Below are positions 11,669-22,239 of a stretch of DNA of 64,000 nucleotides, in pieces. Position 1 is the first letter of the stretch. Each line of letters starts with the position of its first letter. Both the position numbers and the translations under genes were made by a program. The notes beneath the pieces were generated by a model. The model saw only the letters and a list, made by a program, of their open reading frames with translations, searched no databases and had not been told where the DNA came from. Location of the stretch: contig NC_053492.1 of assembly GCF_905171775.1 (NCBI RefSeq), forward strand, positions 294,852,434 to 294,916,433, given 5' to 3'. The stretch comes from Rana temporaria. Its lineage: Eukaryota; Chordata; Amphibia; Anura; Ranidae.

Positions 11669-12210
11669 GTAGTAACCCCTGTCAGTTTTTTTTCCATCTG
11701 TGTCCTATTGAAAGATTTTCCCTCTATTACTTTTCTGGTTACAACCTAAAATGTGTGATTTTCTTTTGCTTTCGCTTTCAGTGATAATGGTAAAAAAAAA
11801 AAAAAAATTAACAGACAAATTTAGAGAGGGTGAATCTCCCTAATGGGGGCATAGACAGCGATAAATACCCGACAGGGTTTCTAATCTGACTTGCTATGGG
11901 GGTAGGCAGAGTATAGGGGGAGCCAAGAGTACCCCAGAAGAGGAGGATCAGGGCTCTGTCCCATTGCACAAAGCAGGTAAGTATAACATGTTTATTATTT
12001 TAATTTTATTTTTAATTTGAGACGCTTTAATGTCTGATTTTTGTGTTACTTATTTTCGAAGAATATTATTGTACCAACATATGCTTGGAGTGACATTTTA
12101 AGTCAGTAAGTATATCTACACGGCTTTCAGTCTCTATTCAGATATGGAATATGGTCTCTTTGTTGTGACGGTAATATGCATTATTATGTAAATTATTCCA
12201 GCTTACCATT
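11669..12210. other. Unannotated sequence
   Basis: Contains the hAT TSD copy, a poly-A run near 11790 and anonymous DNA. No gene is supported. Confidence 0.4.
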
Positions 12211-12435
12211 GGTCATAATTATCTGAATATTATATATGGTGATGCTTGATAACCAACGGGGAGATCTTCTGCGGATTGTTTTGACAGGGTAGCTATATGT
12301 GTGCGCTGTATGTCGATGTGATGAAAATTCATGTTTTTATGTATATTTTTTATATATATGATATCATTACACAAAGTCTTACCCATGTCTTTTATCTTAG
12401 ATAGTGAGACCTGTTTCTTCCAACAACCCTTGAAT

Positions 12436-12475
12436 GTGTCCTGATGAAGAAAAACAGCAAAACGCGTTGACGCAC
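12436..12475 (+). ncRNA. Candidate degenerate hammerhead ribozyme motif (PLE type)
   Basis: CTGATGA at about 12441 is followed by a short spacer, then AAAACGCGTTG. The flanks tgtgtc and gacgcaca can pair with one bulge as stem I. The second core box reads AAAA rather than GAAA and stem II is weak, so cleavage is doubtful. ACGCGT is self-complementary, as expected for the tiny stem III of ribozymes acting as dimers. PLEs are known to carry hammerheads, so this probably marks a relic PLE end. Confidence 0.35.
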
Positions 12476-13059
12476 AGGGACTCACTGTTGTTCATACGGT
12501 GCATATATGTCATCTGCAACATGTATTTTTTTCTAGTGTCTAATACATGTTTTTAACTCTATTTTGCTCTATTTGCACAATGAATTGTTATCAATAAAAT
12601 ATATTTTTATATCCATTTATCGTCCAATGTGTCTTTAAAGTCCGACCTTGGGCTGTTTTTTGCCCCCCTTTTTTTGTGATATCTCCCACATATCTATCAT
12701 GAAATAATTAATTTAACACCTTGACCGCAATTATACAAGTAGTGCTGTTAGATAAGCTCCAGAACACTCAGCTGTTCAGGCATACTCCCTTCCTTCCCGC
12801 AGTCTCTGAGCCACACTGGCTGAAGAAGATGGAGGAGATGAGTGGAGCCAAAATTGACCAGACAGGAAGGAGAAAGACATTAATCTTTCTCTCTAAATGC
12901 TGGGGCCTTGCCTCGGCCTCATGATGTGACCTCACTGGTTCCTAGACGCAAGGCGGCAGGCGAGTCTAGCAACCAGTGCAAAGGGGAAAAGCAGAGAGGC
13001 CAGCGGATAGTGCAATAAGAGAGTCTAGGGAGTCGGGTGGCGCCGCTGCTGCTGAATGT

Positions 13060-13149
13060 AACAGTAAGTGACTGCCACAGCTACGGCGTCCCCCCTTTGC
13101 GGCAGCTTGTGGTGCCTAGCCATGGTGCACCCGCCCAGGATTGGCCCTG
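13060..13149. mobile_element. Solo right end of the CAGGGCCAATCCTGGG hAT family
   Basis: Read on the - strand, this block begins CAGGGCCAATCCTGGGCGGG, close to the ends of the element at 2400-3053. No left partner or TSD was found. Confidence 0.4.
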
Positions 13150-14090
13150 AGTGTCCGTGTACAGACACCTTGATCCGAAAGGGGGGGGGGGGCACTTGCA
13201 CCCATGATCATGTACAGTTGCCTTTCTTTGTATGAAATGTGGAGAGAGTGAGCCACTGGATTTTACATAGTATGGAGAACAATAAATAAATGACCAATAC
13301 ATTATTTTAAAAACTGTTAAAAATGTAATGGACCAGGGTAGTAACACAACCTAATGATCAAAAACAGGAATTTGCAAAAATGATACTATTAGGAGGGTAG
13401 AGATTCCTCTATCTATTTCTGTCCGGTCATTTACAGTAAGTTGTGTGTTCCTTAAAATCTACTTTGAATTGTTATTAACTTCAGCCTCCAAGAATAACAG
13501 ATTGGTAGTTCCAAAACACTTTAGTGTTAGTGTTATAAGTACCAGAGCACACATCAAGAGACTGGCAAGACATATCTCACATGATATGTGGAATGGCCCC
13601 AGAGAAACATTTGTCATAATGATGGAGCCAGTTAGTTTTAATTACAGCATTTCTTCAATGTAGAATAATATTTAAAATTCAAGTGTCACTCCATCCCTTA
13701 ACTACAATTCATCATTTACCCAACATAGTTGTAAAGTCACATTGGTGGGAATTCATTTAAAGAAGAGCTGCCAATGAATCAGTTAATCTTCAAACTTCTC
13801 TTATTTTCTTAGAACTCTGGCAATAACTCATTTCTTGAATGTATTACTGTGGTATTTATTGGAAAAACGATTTCCTTGTACAAGATCTGAGATTCCCATT
13901 CTGCTTTCAGAATCTTATACAAGTAAATCAAGAATAAGTTTGTTAAAATGCGATGGACTAACTCATAACTTTCAAGGGTATAATTGGTCAGCATATGTCG
14001 AATTATATATTTGTGCTTTGTCAGAAAAAAGCAGATTAATATAGGCATATTGATCTTATATGGAAAAAAAACTGTGATCCAGTTTAAAGC
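13150..14090. other. Unannotated sequence
   Basis: Includes a G10 run at about 13183. The overlapping frames at 13809-14117 (-) and 13835-14044 (+) are AT-rich and not convincing as exons. Confidence 0.4.
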
Positions 14091-14097
14091 AGTATTA

Positions 14098-15180
14098 AGC
14101 GCTTGACCACTGGGCACTTAAACCCCCTTCCTAACCAGACCAATTTTCAGCCTTCGGTCCTCTCACAATTTGAATGACAATTACTCAGTCCTTTTTCCCC
14201 CCACAAATAGAGCTTTTTTTTAGTGGTATTTAATCACTAATGGGCTTTTTATTTTTTGCGCTATAAAAGAAAAAAGACTAAAAATTCTGTAAAAAAAAAA
14301 AAAAATTTCTTTGTTTCTGTTATAAAATTTTGCAAGTTAGTCATTTTTCTTAATACATTTTGGCCAAAATTTATACTGCTACATTTTTTTGGTAAAAATA
14401 ACCCAAATCAGTGTATATTATTTGGTCTTTGTGAAAGTTATAGAGTCCACAAGCTATGGTGCCAATCTCTGAAAATTGATCACACCTGAAGTACTGACAG
14501 CCTACTGGTATCTCATTTCTTGAGACCCTAACATGTCAGGAAAGTACAAATACCCCACAAATGACCCCTTTTTGGAAATGAGATATTGCAAGGTATTTAG
14601 TAAGAGGCATGGTGAGTTTTTTGAAGTCGTAATTTTTTCCCACAATTCTCTGCAAAATCAAGTTTTTTTTCTCAAAATTGTCATATTATCAGGTTATTTT
14701 TCACACAGAATATGCATAACACAAATTACACCCCAAAACACATTCTGCTATAACTCCAGAGTATGGTGATACCACACGTGTGAGACTTTTACACAGCGTG
14801 GCCACATACATAGGCCCAACATGCAAGGAGCACCTTCAGGCGTTCTAGGAGCATAAATTACACATCTAATCTCTCAATCACCTATTACACTTTTGAAGGC
14901 CCTGGAGCACCAGGACAATGGAAACGCCCCAAAAATTACCCCATTTTGGAAAGAAAACACCCCAACATATAATCTATGAGGCATAATGAGTCTTTTGCAC
15001 ATGTCATTTTTTTCTAATGGAAAATGTGGAATGAAAATGAAAACGCATTTTTTTACAATATTTCTAACACATAGCATGTACATACCAAAAATGACACCCC
15101 AAAATACATTCTCCTACTCCTCCTGAGTACGGTAATACCACATGTGGGAGACGTCCACAGCCTTGCCACATACAGAGGCT
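14098..15180 (-). mobile_element. Divergent family A-like repeat (cttgaccactgggcac end)
   Basis: The inverse of the family A right end is recognisable: 'ccaattttcag', 'ccacaaatagagctttt', 'agtggtatttaatcac' and 'gcgctataaaa'. Further in are two copies of a 'gacccc.ttttggaaa' block (about 14563 and 14938) and 'acaccccaaaa' motifs. No terminus was fixed at the far side. Confidence 0.5.
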
Positions 15181-15184
15181 GGGT

Positions 15185-15335
15185 ACGGCTGGTTACAGCT
15201 AGGTTCTGCTGACTATGGCTGGGTACTGCTGAGTACGGCTGGGTATTGCCGAGTATGGCTGGGTATGGGTGGGTATGGATAGGTACGGCTGAGTATGGCT
15301 GGGTATGGCTGAGTATGGCTGGGTATGGCTGAGTA
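15185..15335. repeat. 10/20-bp minisatellite (GGCTGGGTATGGCTGAGTAT)
   Basis: About 15 copies of a 10-bp unit of the form 'gggtayggct' / 'gagtatggct'. It immediately precedes the left end of the element at 15333. Confidence 0.9.
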
Positions 15336-15747
15336 GGGATGAGCCGAACACCCCCCCCCCCGTTCGGTTCGCACCAGAACCTTCGAACGGACCGAACGTT
15401 CGCGCGAACATTTAGAACCCCATTGACGTCTATGGGACTCGAACGTTCAAATTCAAAAGTGCTCATTTTAAAGCCTAATATGCAAGTTATTGTCGGAAAA
15501 CGGGTTTGAGAACCCAGGTCTTGCCCCAGGAACATGTTTCAATGGAAAAAAAACGTTTTTAAAATGGTCGTTTTTTCTGGAGCAGTGATTCTAATGATGC
15601 TTAAAGTGAAAAAAAAATGAAAAATTCCTTTAAATATCGTACCTGCTGGGTATCTATAGTATGCCTGTGAAGTGGCACGTGTTTAGAACTGTCCCTGCAC
15701 AAAATGAGATTACTATAAGAAAAAAGTAATTTAAAACTGCTTGCGGC

Positions 15748-16741
15748 TTAACCACTTCCCGACCGCCGCATGTAGATATACGTCGTCAGAATGGCACGGA
15801 CAGGCACATCAACGTACCTGTACGTGCCTGCCTAGACGTGGGTCGGGGGTCCGATCGGGACCCCCCCGCTACATGTTGCGGTCGGATCTCCTCGGGGAGC
15901 GATCCGGGACGACAACGCGGCTATTCGTTTATAGCCGCTCCGTCGCGATCGCTCCCCGGAGCTGAAGAACGGGGAGAGCCGTATGTAAACACGGCTTCCC
16001 CGTGCTTCACTGTGGCGGCGCATCGATCGTGTCATCCCCTTTATAGGGAAGACACAATCGATGACATCAGTCCTACAGCCACACCCCCCTACTGTTGTAA
16101 ACACACACTAGGTGAAGCCTAGCACGTTCAGCGCCCCCTTGTGCTTAACTCCCAAACTGCAACTGTAATTTTCACAATAAAGAATGCAATTTAATGCATT
16201 TTTTGCTGTGTCGTCCCAAAAATGTGTCAAAATTGTCCGAAGTGTCCGCCATAATGTCGCAGTCACGAAAAAAATCGCTGATCGCCGCCATTAGTAGTAA
16301 AAAAAAAATAATTAATAAAAATGCAATAAAACTATCCCCTATCTTGTAAACGCTATAAATTTTGCGCAAACCAATCGATAAACGCTTATTGCGATTTTTT
16401 TTACCAAAAATAGGTAGACGAATACGTATCGGCCTAAACTGAGGAAAAACATTTTTTTAGATATGTTTTTGGGGGATATTTATTATAGCAAAAAGTAAAA
16501 AATATTGATTTTTTTTCTAAATTGTCGCTCTATTTTTGTTTATAGCGCAAAAAATAAAAACCGCAGAGGTGATCAAATACCACCAAAAGAAAGCTCTATT
16601 TGTGGGGAAAAAAGGACGGCAATTTTGTTTGGGAGCCACGTCGCACGACCGCGCAATTGTCTGTTAAAGCGACGCAGTGCCGAATTGTAAAAACCCCTTG
16701 GGTCATTTAGCTGCATATTGGTCCGGTCCTTAAGTGGTTAA
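15748..16741 (+). mobile_element. TTAA family A element, complete copy
   Basis: TTAACCACTTCCCGACCGCC at the left and GGTCCTTAAGTGGTTAA at the right, bounded by TTAA at 15748-15751 and 16738-16741. The inverted match is imperfect (TTAACCACTT). The interior has foldbacks such as 'cgctccccggagctgaagaacggggag' and the AT-rich 'gcgcaaaaaataaaaaccgc' block shared by all copies. TTAA specificity suggests piggyBac-type mobilisation. It is non-coding. Confidence 0.8.
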
Positions 16742-17279
16742 ATGTAAAGTCTGGTCCCTGCAATATGGATGAAAATCATTGAAAAAAATAGCATGGGTTT
16801 CCCCCAACTCCCCCAGGTCATTACAAGCCCCTTTGGCCCTATATACTTTGAACAGCAGTATATAGGCGGTGCAAACCAGACAGGGACTGTAGGTTTGTTG
16901 TTAAGTAGAATCTGTTTGTAATTGTGAACTGGTACTTTTTTAAAGTGTAGCTCCAACCATAAAATGCTTTTCTGAAAACATAGAGAAGGGTTATCATCAC
17001 CCCTGTAACATTTGTTTTGCTGTCTGTGTGCATCTGTTCAGAAGATTGCAATTCACTTTCTGTCCCAATGACAAATGATTTTTTGAAAAAAACATTTTTT
17101 TAGTGAAACAAGGATTGGTGATAAAGCATCAGTGGACAGGATACACCTCTTATAGAAGAGAATTTCCCTTCCTAGGGGTAGATTTCCTCTCACTTTCTGT
17201 TATCTCCTTCCGTTTGCAAGTAGGAGTCGTTTGTAAGTTGGATATTTGAAAGTAGGGTCCTGCCGTATATACTCTTCAT

Positions 17280-18205
17280 AAACTTGGGCCCTAGGTGTAA
17301 GCCCTCACAGTTAGTCTTGGTGGGCGCTGGAACGCCCTGCTGTGTGAACTATTATATCAAGAACTGTAATTACATGCCATTGTTGAACAGTGGTAAAAAA
17401 ATTGGGCCTTTGGTGCTGGCGCTGGTGCCACAACACTGTAAGTCCTAACAGTTACTCTTGGTGGGCACAGGAATGGGCCCTGCTGTGAAATATTAGATCA
17501 AGAATTGTAATTACATGCCCCTGTTGAACAGGGACAAAAAAATTGGGCCTTTGTTGGTGGTGGTGCCACAACACTGCAACCCCTCACAGATACTCTAGTT
17601 GGAGCGCAGGAATGAGCCCGCTGCAAAGTGTTGCATCAAAAATTGTAATTACACGCCCCTGTTAAACAGGGGCAGAAAAATTGGGCCTTAGGCACTGGTG
17701 CTGGTGCCACAACACTGCAACCCCTCACAAATACTCTAGTTGGAGCGCAGGAATGAGGCCGCTGCAAAGTATTTCATCAAAAATTGTAATTACACTCCCC
17801 TGTTAAACAGGGGCAGACAAATTGGGCCTTAGGCACTGGTGCTGGTGCCACAACACTGCAACCCCTCACAGATACTCTAATTGGAGTGCAGGAATGAGCC
17901 CGCTGCAAAGTATTGCATCAAAAATTGTAATTACACGCCACTGTTAAACAGGGGCAGACAAATTGGGCCTTAGGCACTGGTGCTGGTGCCACAACACTGC
18001 AACCCCTCACAAATACTCTAGTTGGAGCGCAGGAATGAGGCCGCTGCAAAGTATTGCATCAAAAATTGTAATTACACGCCCCTGTTAAACAGGGGCAGAC
18101 AAATTGGGCCTTAGGCACTGGTGCTGGTGCCACAACACTGCAACAGATACTCTAGTTGGAGTGCAGGAATGAGCCCGCTGCAAAGTATTGCATCAAAAAT
18201 TGAAA
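17280..18205. repeat. Tandem array, period about 141 bp, about 6.5 units
   Basis: The landmark 'attgggcct' recurs at about 17401, 17542, 17680, 17821, 17962 and 18103 (spacing 138-141). Each unit contains 'ctggtgccacaacactgc', 'ggagcgcaggaatgag' and 'attgtaattacacgcccctg'. Central units are the most alike and the first is divergent, typical of local homogenisation. Confidence 0.93.
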
Positions 18206-18285
18206 GAGGTGGAGGGATGGCAGAGTATGGTAGAGGGATGGCAGAGTATGGTGGAGGGATGGCAGAGTATGGTGGAGGGATAGCA
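18203..18285. repeat. 20-bp minisatellite (GTGGAGGGATGGCAGAGTAT), about 4 units
   Basis: Four near-identical units directly follow the 141-bp array. The frame at 18121-18459 is open through them but is compositional. Confidence 0.9.
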
Positions 18286-18721
18286 GTATTTACCGTGATC
18301 CGTGATGCAGGACCTGGCGGTCACAGATACTCCCATGCGTGTGCCCAAGGGGGCGCGCGGGAGCGCGATTCTGGGAGGACGTCAATGTACGCCCTCCCAG
18401 AGCCATCGAGCCATGCTGTAGCTGTCATTCCGCTATATTCGCGGTCGGTGAGTTGTTAAACACAAAAGCAAATATTTATCAAATTGTAGCTTACCAGTTC
18501 TTACCAGATCTAACCCTTCCCCCCAGATTAACAATGTTGTCATCCAAAGGTGCCCCCTGCGCTCATTCATTCAGAGTGGGGGTACGCTAATACAGGATAC
18601 TGGCCAGATCAGCAGGTAAAAACAGAGGAAGAAAAGCCGAAAAAAATGAATGCAGTCACCACATCTAATGATTGGTAAGCTGCAAAATATACAATTTTTG
18701 GTTTTGGATTTAATGCCGCTT

Positions 18722-19197
18722 TTAAAGGGGTTGTAAGGGTTAATAAAAAAAAAATAACAAACATACCATACCACTGTGCAGTTCATTTTCATTTTTCACT
18801 CGTCTTATGGTGTCCCTCGGCGGCTGTCTCGGCTCCTCCCCGCAAGAGCTAACCCCCTTCTGGGAAGTGCTCTCCCAAGGCGATTAGCTTGTGGGTGCAC
18901 TCCCGTGTGATACAGTGGCGGCCGTAGCCGCCAAGTGTATCACTCGGCCCTGCCCCCAGCACGCAGCATCATTGATTTGATTGACAGCAGTGGGAGTCAA
19001 TGGCTGCGCTGCTATCAATCTCTAATAAAGAGCCACCTCAAGCTGGGTGAAAGCATTGCCGGACCGCGCACCCGGAGTTTCGTGGCTCAGGTAAGTAAAC
19101 CGGGGAGGCTGGGGGGCCGGGGAGTGCAAGGTGTTTTTTCACCTTAATGCATAGGATACATTAAGGTGAAAAACACAAAGTTTTACAAACCCTTTAA
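18722..19197. mobile_element. TTAA family C MITE
   Basis: TTAAAGGGGTTGTAAGGG at the left and acaaaccctttaa at the right, with TTAA at both ends. A sub-terminal 'caccttaatg...cattaaggtg' hairpin lies near the right end. It is about 476 bp and non-coding. Confidence 0.75.
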
Positions 19198-19519
19198 GGT
19201 ATTATTGTTGTATACTAAACAGCACTTGTTTTCACTAGAAGGTCAAAAAAGACTGTTAATTACAATAGAATAAAGTAACAAAACACCGGTGGAAGACACA
19301 GAAAGGTGCAAATGTACAAAGTAACAAGAAAGCAAATTTGACAATAATTAAATAATTATATTTAGAAATGCATTCATGAGGATCACTCAAATTTGCTGCA
19401 CACCAACAAAGCAGTACCAACGTAGTTTTATTGTTCAATCAACAGTCATATGACAGCCACCAAGACAAAGACATAGGAACCAGGAGAGGTGAAGCCTTTC
19501 ACACTGTCCAGAAGGTTTG

Positions 19520-20700
19520 AAGAAGCATGCTTGTTATACTCACTGTGGAACCTAAGGGTTTAATCCTCTGCATTGTGTAAAAACACTGTTTGATCCTGTC
19601 TTCTCTGATCCTCCCCTTATTTCACTGTCTCCAATCCATCTCCTGGTAGAACAGAGCCTTTGAAGGCACTCTACACATGCTCAGTTTGGTGTGTATTGCT
19701 GGAGAGTCTTCTTTTTTTTCTTGTGCTGTAATCAGTACAGGGCCAATCAGCAGTATTCAGACAGAGGGTCAGGGGTCCTGCAGCCTCATAGGACAGTCAG
19801 AGGAAAATTAAAACTCCTACTGCAAGCTATAACAAGTGCTCGGCCGAATGCTGATATAAGGGATACGACTGCTACCCTGTTTCTCCAAAAATAAGCCCTA
19901 CCCCGAAAATAAGACCTAGCGTGAGTTTCTGGGATGGCTGCAATATAAGCCCTACCCCAAAAATAAGCCCTAGTTAAAATCCTTGTAAAAACATGTAATC
20001 CGTTCTGTAAAAAGATTATATAATGTGCAGTGTGTCTCCCTTTTGTAACTGTATTGTGGAAAATACCTTATTTACAGCACTGCTGGGCGCTCACGTGACC
20101 CGCCGGAGCTCTTATCCTCTCCTCCTCCTGGCTGATGTGAGCTGTTTTTTTTTCAATAAAACTTTACGTAGCCCCTATCCATTGCAGTACTCAGAGTGGG
20201 GCTGACGTCATTGGGGATCTTGGCCCCTCCCTCTGCAGTATTTGGAGTAGGGAAGAAGAGCTCCAGCGGGTCACGTGAGCGGCAAGCGGCACTATAAATA
20301 AGGTATTTTCCACAATAATGTTACACAAGGAGAAACACTGCACATGATATCATCTTTTTACAGAACGGATTACATCATTTTATAAGGTCTATAAAATAAA
20401 AGGTTTATTTTTGGGATTACAGAATTTCACAATGCTGACTCCAGAGCTCACAGGGGGAGAAACGTTTTTGTACATACCATAAATAAATAAGACATCCCCT
20501 GAAAATAAGCCCTAGTGTGTTTTTTGTAGCCAGAATTAATAGAAGACCTGGTCTTATTTTCGGGGAAACACGGTATATACTGCTGACGAGAAAAGGTATT
20601 TATCAGTTTATATTTGCTAAAATAATTGCATTTCCATGTTCTGTGTACTGTGGGAGACCAGATATAGTGAATGCAGAGTCCTGGGTTTAGCAACACTTCT
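19520..20700 (+). mobile_element. Repeat 'gcatgcttgttatactcactg' copy 1, interrupted at 19873
   Basis: Collinear with 54680-55140: the shared blocks are 'ctcactgtggaacctaagg', 'cacatgctcagtttggtgtg', 'ggaccaatcagc' and 'tgcatttccatgttctgtg'. The paralogue lacks the 19875-20573 insertion. It is non-coding. Confidence 0.75.
19875..20573. mobile_element. TA-inserted TIR element with a giant internal foldback
   Basis: The inverted ends CCCTGTTTCTCCAAAAATA and TTTTCGGGGAAACACGG are flanked by TA. The paralogous empty site at about 55020 (gactgctata) confirms the boundaries. Within, 19991-20375 folds on itself: 'acatgtaatccgttctg', 'ggaaaatacctta' and 'cacgtgacccgc' are each repeated in reverse. 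A mariner-like TA preference is implied, with no transposase present. Confidence 0.8.
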
Positions 20701-21103
20701 TCTTCCCTATGACCTTGCATTGTTTATGCTGCCAAAGTTGAACTAAGCACCAGTCCACCATAGGAGTCTTTATTGAGCACGAGCACCATATGGGATCGTC
20801 ATATGTAATCATTTCTTTTGCTTATATGTATATTTGTCTACCAGTTGGTTATATATCCTAGTAGATGATTTCTAGTGCATTTTTCTTTCTTTCAAAGTTG
20901 AACTCTCCCTGATGGTGTGGCAAGTCCCTGGATTGTAAATGAATGCTCGTTGCAGGCCTGATACCTACTGTAGAAGACACAGAAGTGCCCTGAGTGGAGG
21001 GGGGATTAGACTGGCCAGGCATGACTTTTTATAAGGAGGCAATCAGTCATTCTCAAGGGAATAGTGAATTGGCTGGGTTAGCTTTTGTTAGCACAGGTGT
21101 ACC

Positions 21104-21373
21104 CAGAGCTTTTTTTCTCAGAAAATAGGTACAGGAACTCAACCACGACCCGTTCAGATTTTACAAACAGTAGGAGGGTCTTAAAGGGGCATTAAATACC
21201 AGAATTGCATTACATACAGAGTGCAGAGTTCAGGGGGTTAGAAAGCTGTCACTTGTAAACAAAGAAACCAGACTTCTCTGTTTACAAGTGATTGTGGTGA
21301 GCAGGCACCAAAGGGTCTGAGCCAAAGGTGGTGGAATTGAGTTCCCCCAAGTTCCCCCTGAAAAAAAGCCCTG
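21104..21373. mobile_element. hAT MITE with perfect 8-bp TSD (CAGAGCTTTTTTTC ends)
   Basis: Termini CAGAGCTTTTTTTCTC and GAAAAAAAGCCCTG, flanked by identical ggtgtacc at 21096-21103 and 21374-21381. It is 270 bp with an internal 'cacttgtaaacaaagaa...tctgtttacaagtg' palindrome. The small - strand frame inside is not a gene. Confidence 0.92.
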
Positions 21374-21381
21374 GGTGTACC

Positions 21382-22235
21382 AATGATCATGATTTTTCAG
21401 TGATCTGATCATTTCTCAGTGCTATAACTTACAGTTGTTTTCTGCTTATGAAATGGTGCAGCTTGACTCCATTATAGATCACTGTCAACTATAGCACCAG
21501 AATCCAAACTGCTGATGGGATGCATAAGATTGAACTCATTATGAGCCCCCATTCCCCCTCCCTGTGCTCATAGTAATAGCCAACAGATGAGTGTATAGCG
21601 TTCTGCAATAGTGCTCTATACTAGGCATGCAGCCCCACAGCTGTTAGGATAATTAATGTGAAATAACCTTGTCACTCCTATGAGAGCCTTGCGCCTTAAT
21701 GATAATAACATAAAACACAGCTCTTTGCTTTCTTTTCTTCATACTTGATAGACATCTGTTAAAACAAATGAAATGTCTTTACATTTTCTTCAAAAGTCAA
21801 AACTCCAGGAAATTTTTTGGTGTATTCTAAAGGACTCTGAACACAATATGATAACATGCGTAGGTCTAGGACCCTTATATAAGGTAAGTATAGGTGGGGC
21901 AGTATACAAACCTAAAATATTGTTTGTGCTTTATTTTATGTATATAGTTGCTTTAACACGCCCCCCCAGCTCTGCTCTTTCTCAAAATGGGCATGTGCGC
22001 CATGGCCCCAACCATTCCAATGACTGAGCCAATTTCCAGATTTTCAATGGAGTAGAAAAGGAATGGCGTCACAACATTTGTAGGCTTGTACTTAAATATG
22101 TACTTTAAAGGGTAAGTCCATTCTAACACATTCTTATCCATGTCTGATGAGCCCATAGAGTGCAATGACAGGCTGATAGTGGCCACCACTATTCGTGTGT
22201 GGTTAACTGCAGTGATCATGGCTACAGTCCCAATT
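21382..22235. other. Unannotated sequence before the LTR element
   Basis: No 5' LTR, primer-binding site or gag homology is recognised here. The frames at 21773-22027 and 21953-22261 (-) show no domain. Confidence 0.4.
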
Positions 22236-22239
22236 GATG

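Larger units (their letters stand above)
15333..18460 (+). mobile_element. Composite repeat starting TAGGGATGAGCCGAAC, interrupted by family A and a 141-bp array
   Basis: The start TAGGGATGAGCCGAAC (hAT-style) continues with 'gttcggttcgcaccagaacc' palindromic sequence, up to 15747. A TTAA element intervenes at 15748-16741. The same repeat then resumes ('aaatgtaaagtctggtccctgcaa') and runs into the tandem array at 17280. I recognise this order from ranid repeats. The right terminus is not defined. Confidence 0.5.
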
